Shown in pieces: positions 59,451-64,000 of a stretch of DNA of 64,000 nucleotides. The translations under genes were made by a program, and so were the position numbers. Location of the stretch: NCBI GenBank assembly GCA_003550325.1, contig QKWP01000002.1, forward strand, positions 448,393-512,392, written 5' to 3'. This stretch comes from Gigaspora rosea (taxonomy: Eukaryota; Glomeromycota; Glomeromycetes; Diversisporales; Gigasporaceae). Position 1 is the stretch's first letter; each line of letters starts with the position of its first letter. Under the pieces are notes generated by a model, which was given only the letters and a program-made list of their open reading frames with translations, was not told the origin of the DNA and did not search any database.

Positions 59451-60566
59451 GAAAACGGAAATAGTAACAACTCTTTCCAATGATCACTTGGACCAAATTT
59501 CTGACAGAAAAAAACAAAAAGTTTTTTGTTGGAGTGTGGGTAGAAGTATACAGGATCTACGGTTTCTACAAAGGTTAACTATTGCTGCTATCTAGGGACT
59601 CCTTTGATATATTCGGCATGCAAGCCAAAAGCGTTTTGGTACAAGATAACTGGCAGGAGGTGGCGCCTTTGTACGAAAAATTTTGGTAGAGGTATCATTT
59701 CCGCTCCGTCGACAAAGTAACCTGTGACTATATAATGGGGAACAGCAAAAAAATGAGTTTTCCAACAACACTCTCCTGTAGATTTCTTACAAGTGATTCC
59801 TTTGTATCATCTTTTTCACCTTCCTGCCTTTTTTCCAAAATTTTCGATAAAAAGTGGGGATTTGGTTTACTCCCTCCAAAAGATCGACTGTTTACTTTTC
59901 CAAATTCGGACAGACCCAGTAGAATACAACCACGTGACATGTTTGTTTATGAATACGGTTTCGGTGCTACTCCATACGACGTGCTCAATCGATATAGTAT
60001 AGGGATATTCGAGTTGGTCGTATAGTCAGAAGAAGATATTAATTAAGGCATAGCTTTAAAGTAGAGATATACAATAGTTGCATTTGTTATATAATTTTTA
60101 TTCAATCTACCACGAGTTATAATAGTGTTTTCCCTTTTCTTTTTTCCATTGGTTTTTGTTTCTTTTTCGTTAAACTAGCCTTTGTGCTTTACCATATGGT
60201 TTTTTTTCTTTTTTGTTTTCCTCTTCCTTTTTTCTTTTTTGTTTGTTTTTCTTTTTGTATCTCTCGTTTTTTGGCTTGATATTTTTTTTATATTTACCCC
60301 CTCTCCTTATTTTGTCCTTAGTAAATTCCTTGTTAGTTAAAGAAATATGAAGGAGAAAAGAAGCCATTATGGTGTAGCACTTAGGCTAGTTTAACTTAGC
60401 CTCTAGTTTTTAGCCGGTCTTCAAATTAGTGCAGCAGGTTGTACTTGGGCACTTTTTACAGCAGCCAGGTAATATCAGATTTGCAAATTAGGAGTAAACA
60501 AGTGTATTATGTAGCGATATACTTAGTATCTTAATAAAATACTGGCGAAACTGCCTAAGTGAAAAA
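59451..60566 (+). mobile_element. 1.1-kb SINE-like or truncated retroelement
   Basis: It is flanked by an exact 14-bp duplication AAAAGAAGATCTTG (59437-59450 and 60567-60580) and ends in ACTGGCGAAACTGCC plus a short A-rich tail. Near 60445 it has TGGGCACTTTTTACAGCAGCC, closely matching the LINE tail at 58286. It encodes no RT. A 96-residue open frame (59735-60025) has no recognised family. The middle (60120-60360) is pyrimidine-rich. This is best explained as a non-autonomous passenger of a LINE with the same tail; a 5'-truncated different LINE is the alternative. Confidence 0.8.
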
Positions 60567-60639
60567 AAAAGAAGATCTTGAAATAATTTTTATTATCATT
60601 TTATGATAAGTTTATTTTATTAGATTTACTTACACCATA

Positions 60640-61320
60640 TTACACAAAACCATTAGAATAGCCAATCAAAATTTAAGATCAGATATAACATAAAATTTCA
60701 GTTTTTTTGTTTATTTTTTAAAAAGAGTGTTGCTAACTTGCCCCCTGGTGATGTAACCACTCTATAATTTACCAATCAGGTCGCAGGATCTTGTGTAACA
60801 AAATAAAGAAAATTTTAAGAAAATTTAGAAAAAAATCAAAAAATTATCAATATTGCAAAATTTTATTACAAAAACTAGCTTTGGGCTATTAAATAAAAGT
60901 TTTTGGCATCTAATTTTGTATATAAATAATCAATTCATCCTCTAACTTAATATACCTATACCCTTACTCTAACCCTAATCTTTAAAGAATAATTTTTTAT
61001 ATAAAAAACTTCTATAAAAATAAAGGGTGGTTAAAATTTATAACTTTAACCAGGTGTTAAAATTAGTTAAATTCTTTTAAAAAAGAGTTAATTAATTTGT
61101 AACTGTGGTTACAGTAACCACATCTAATCAGGCCAATCAAATTTGAAGATCAGGTTTAATGTTACATATTTGGGAAGAATCAAAATAAATATTCGTTTTG
61201 CCAAAAATTGCTTCTAACTCAAATTTCATATAGAAAACTACCTTTTGGGTTCTAACAAAAAAATTCCTTGCTAAATTTTAATAAAATTATAATTTATTTT
61301 AAATCCTAGCTTCACACTAA
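60640..61320. repeat. two copies of the GTTCGTTTTGCC dispersed repeat
   Basis: 60640-60950 (diverged) and 61080-61300 (close to 32960-33185) share the order: TGTAAC phrase, AACCAATCAGGT or GGCCAATCAAAT phrase, CCAAAAATTGCTTCTAA, then AACAAAAAAATTCCTTGC. Confidence 0.6.
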
Positions 61321-61546
61321 CTCTAATTTTAATTATACTTTGCTATGATCATTGATTATACGATTTTTGCATGATGTTAATTATGTATTATCTAGTTGTC
61401 CAAAGCAAAGCGAAGGACCTTTAGTTTCTTCATATTGTGATACAAAAGTTACTTTCTTAATGCATAACATATCAATATATCAAAACCGCAACTTTGCACT
61501 TTCTGTCTGTCCACTCACATGATTTTTAAATTATTTTTAATTGGCC

Positions 61547-62187
61547 AATTTATGAAATTGATAATAACTTTTGATCCACCAGTCCGTTTTGGATGATTTA
61601 ACTATCAAAATGTTCATCTCGATGAGACGATTCTAACAAGCCCAAAATTGTTAAAATCCAATCACAGAATCCCAAGATCGGTCATCACTAAGTAAATTTT
61701 TTACTATTGAATAACTTTTGATCTACTGGGCTGTTTTGGATGATTTAACCACCAAAATGTTTATCTCAGTAAGATGATTCTAACAAGCCCAAAATCGTTA
61801 AATTCCAACCACAGGATCCAAAGATCGATAAAGATTTATCAATCATTTAATCAAATTAATTTTTATATATAAATTAATTTGATTAAATGATTGATAAATC
61901 TTTATCGATCTCTGGATCCTGTGATTGGGATTTAACAATTTTGGTCTTGTTAGAATCGTCTCACTGTGACAAACATTTTGGTGGTTAAATCATCCAAAAC
62001 AGCCCAGTAGATCAAAAGTTATTCAATAGTAAAGAAATTTACTTTGTGATGAACGATCTTGGGATCCTGTAATTGGATTTTAACAATTTTGGGCTTGTTA
62101 GAATCGTCTCATCGAGACGAACATTTTGATAGTTAAATCATCCAAAACGGACCGGTGGATCAAAAGTTATTATTAATTTCATAAATT
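61547..62187. mobile_element. 641-bp palindrome with four copies of the GTCTC/GAGAC module
   Basis: Ends AATTTATGAAATT and its complement; the arms meet near 61867. Each arm holds two tandem module copies of about 150 bp: ATAACTTTTGATC, TTTTGGATGATTTAAC, AAAATGTTCATCTCGATGAG, AACAAGCCCAAAATTG, AATCACAGAATCCCAAGATC. Related modules occur at 14408-15663, 15038-15564 and, in part, 7474-8014. Nothing is encoded. Confidence 0.85.
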
Positions 62188-62486
62188 AGAACATATATAA
62201 AATTTAAAGTACAAGAGAGTTTTAGACAAACAATACTATGCTTTTATCTAGTAAATAGCAAACTTTTTAATTATTAAATTTATATAACTGATAAATATTT
62301 AGCTTCGGACAAACAATGCTATGCATTTACCTAATAATATTATTTATAGTTATAAAATTTATCTGTAATCTACAGTTACAGAACAAATAATTCTTAAAAA
62401 AATATTCATATTTCAAAAGTTTGCTTATAAAACTACCTTTGGGGCTTTAATAAAAAAAATTTCTTGCTAAATTTTGTATATATTAA

Positions 62487-62645
62487 TGCCTCAATAAAAT
62501 TCCAGGCCTTACTCTAACCCTAAAGTAATGAAAATTTATTTTTTGTTTTATAAAAATTTATGTAANTGCCTCAATAAAATTCCAGGCCTTACTCTAACCC
62601 TAAAGTAATGAAAATTTATTTTTTGTTTTATAAAAATTTATGTAA
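62487..62645. repeat. 79-bp duplication around a single N (62566)
   Basis: 62487-62565 equals 62567-62645 with no difference seen. This is the same assembly-join pattern as at 31213 and 51168. Confidence 0.9.
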
Positions 62646-62709
62646 ACACTATAGGCGCATTTTATATTATCTGTATCTATAATCTATAACTATATACTAA
62701 AAAAATTCG

Positions 62710-62822
62710 AGTGTAACGATAACGTGTAATGATAACGTTTAGATTACTCTATATATAGTGTGTAATGATAACGTTTAGATTACCCTATATATAGTGTGTC
62801 ACAATAACGTTTAGAATAACAA
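62710..62822. repeat. 36-bp tandem repeat, three units
   Basis: Units start GTGTAATGATAACGTTTAG at 62724 and 62760 and, changed, at 62795; an isolated piece is near 63124. Confidence 0.8.
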
Positions 62823-62867
62823 TATAAATAATTGAATTGAATTGTGTTCCTTGCAATTAAACTGCTA

Positions 62868-63415
62868 CACGCGCAATATTCGCGCTTTACTTTTTTTTTG
62901 TTTTATCGTACAGTTTAGAGTACTTTTACCCCCTAACTTAGTAATTTTTTTTTAAAAAAAACAGTAATCCCGTTTATATTCTATGGAAGACTTTTCGCGA
63001 ACGAAGCTTTAAGTAACTTTTTTTTTGTTAGAAATTTATAAGCCTCTTGAACACGCTGCTAATTCCTTTCGAATTTTCATAAACCTCTCTACACTTTTCG
63101 GAGTGAAACCACTTTTTTTTAACCCTATATATAGTGTGTAATGATAACATTACTACACGCGCGATATTTGCGCTTTACTTTTTTTTTGTTTTATCGTACA
63201 GTTTAAAGTACTATTACCCTAACTTAGTAATTTTTTTTTAAAAAAAACTGTAATCCCCGTTTATAATACTATATGGAAGACTTTTCGCAAACGAAGCTTT
63301 AAGTATCTTTTTTTTTTTTTGTTAGAAATTTATAAGCCTCTTGAACACACTACTAATTCTTTTCAAATTTTTCATAAATCTCTCTACACTTTTCGGAGTG
63401 AACCCACTTTTCTCT
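62868..63415. repeat. tandem duplication, offset about 300 bp
   Basis: 62868-63120 and 63155-63415 share TTCGCGCTTTACTTTTTTTT, TTATCGTACAGTTTA, GAAGACTTTTCGC, TATAAGCCTCTTGAACAC and CACTTTTCGGAGTGAA in the same order. The unit includes the 3' end of the J-domain-like frame on the minus strand, so that gene end is present twice. Confidence 0.8.
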
Positions 63416-63597
63416 ATCAGCAGGAGAGCCGCATTTTTGATTACTACAACTCCGACCCTGCTTGGAATTTACTTTTCGCTTATCAGGGTTCCACTTTTTG
63501 CTTCTTTTCGATAAGCCTTTTTGATTTCGTTTTTATTAGCCCCGGTGTTTACTTCTAGAACTTGGACTGCCTCGCTACTATTATTTATTAATGCCAT
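63353..63597 (-). pseudogene. J-domain (DnaJ-like) protein, one frameshift
   Basis: The minus strand starts MALINNSSEAVQVLEVNTGA, then NKNEIKKAYRKEA, a good J-domain helix I-II, then after a 1-base frame change KWNPDKRKVN, where NPD stands for the HPD loop that stimulates Hsp70. It continues CSNQKCGSPADREKWVHSEK and CREIYEKFEKN before a stop (63353-63355). About 81 residues, close to a bare J domain with an unusual cysteine-containing insert. The frame break is in an A-run and could be sequencing error or true decay. The H-to-N change would be expected to impair Hsp70 stimulation. Confidence 0.6.
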
Positions 63598-63672
63598 AAT
63601 TAAAAGTATTTATTATTTGTTTAATGCTAGGAAAGAAAGAACAAACACCTCACTTTGCCCTTGATGAAGAGA
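63588..63672. repeat. leader repeat, copy 1
   Basis: Contains the start codon region of the J-domain-like frame and upstream DNA; repeated at 63920-64000 with offset 332 bp. Shared phrases: TTAATGCCATAATTAAAAG, TTTGTTTAATGCTAGG, CACCTCACTTTGCCC. Confidence 0.85.
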
Positions 63673-63734
63673 CGTAAGTGGTTATATCTTTCGGGATCCT
63701 AATGCCCTAACCTGATTGAGGTTTTTAATATTAT

Positions 63735-63929
63735 TTAAGGACGCAATAAAAACTTAATTTTTTTTTTAAGTAATAAACAGGCTCTAATTCCTATTCCATA
63801 TTCGTAACAATAATCGAGCAAATAATTTCCGTTTGAATCATTCGTATCGTCCAATATTTGACTGCTATCGAAATTCAGTTGATTGAAAGCATCGGTAATT
63901 CGTGTATTTATTGTATTTATTAATGCCAT
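63735..63929 (-). pseudogene. Sel1-like gene fragment
   Basis: The minus strand reads MALINTINTRITDAFNQLNF, then DDTNDSNGNYLLDYCYEYGIG, which resembles a Sel1 repeat start (LLGYCYENGIG type), then runs into low-complexity lysine-rich sequence and stops. 64 residues, so only a fragment of the usual multi-repeat protein. Its first five codons and upstream DNA are the same as those of the J-domain-like frame at 63597. Confidence 0.5.
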
Positions 63930-64000
63930 AATTAAAAGTATTTATTATTTGTTTAATGCTAGGAAAGAACAAACACCTCACTTTGCCCTTGATGAAGAGA
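63920..64000. repeat. leader repeat, copy 2 (runs out of the window)
   Basis: Second copy of 63588-63672, upstream of the Sel1-like frame; near-identical apart from a missing GAAA in the GGAAAGAAAGAAC run. Confidence 0.85.

Noticed and set aside
59735-60025. 96-residue open frame as a host gene
   Set aside because: It lies wholly within the 14-bp-duplication-bounded retroelement and has no recognised domain.

Overview
The window looks like nuclear DNA of a very A+T-rich, transposon-dense fungus, most probably an arbuscular mycorrhizal fungus (Glomeromycotina, Rhizophagus-like). The reasons are broken tyrosine-kinase-like/Sel1-repeat genes of the type expanded in that group, a DUF6570-type Helitron protein, a methyltransferase gene with three short GT-AG introns of about 80 bp, and the very low G+C. 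This assignment comes from protein family character, not from a database search. No rRNA, tRNA or CRISPR was recognised.

Layout. 0.9-3.3 kb: remains of a kinase/Sel1 gene (minus strand). 4.2-5.5 kb: degenerate tandem array with a period near 175 bp. 6.0-8.0 kb: two long palindromic elements. 8.2-10.8 kb: T/G-rich repeats split by a TTAA-flanked element, itself split by a hAT-like element. 11-18 kb: nested inverted-repeat elements, including a second, longer copy of that hAT-like element. 19-23 kb: small MITEs, minisatellites and a hAT-like remnant. 24.3-25.4 kb: one intact four-exon methyltransferase gene, the only convincing complete host gene. 26-35 kb: more palindromes, low-complexity DNA and a 386-bp hAT-like element. 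37.6-44.1 kb: a large dead Helitron Rep-helicase gene on the minus strand, broken by three different MITEs. 45.5-48.0 kb: a hAT-like element with 8-bp target duplications that carries a near-perfect 1.49-kb palindrome. 49.5-59 kb: a LINE (AP endonuclease, RT, RNase H) inserted in the middle of a palindromic element. 59.4-60.6 kb: a SINE-like element that shares the LINE's 3' tail. 61.5-62.2 kb: a palindrome built of four copies of a conserved module. 62.7-64 kb: duplicated fragments of a J-domain-like and a Sel1-like gene.

The region reads as layered insertions. Target duplications allow several layers to be ordered, and in two cases removing the element puts the Helitron reading frame back together. 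The most unusual signal is that unrelated-looking palindromic elements share short conserved modules: a motif of about 19 nt close to CTAAGYAAASTTGTTCAGC, and a module centred on CGTCTC-GAT-GAGACG. Two sister hAT-like elements are arrays of alternating palindromes in different copy number. Three single N characters each sit between two copies of the same sequence, so these tandem duplications, including the LINE ORF1 duplication, are probably unmerged assembly overlaps.
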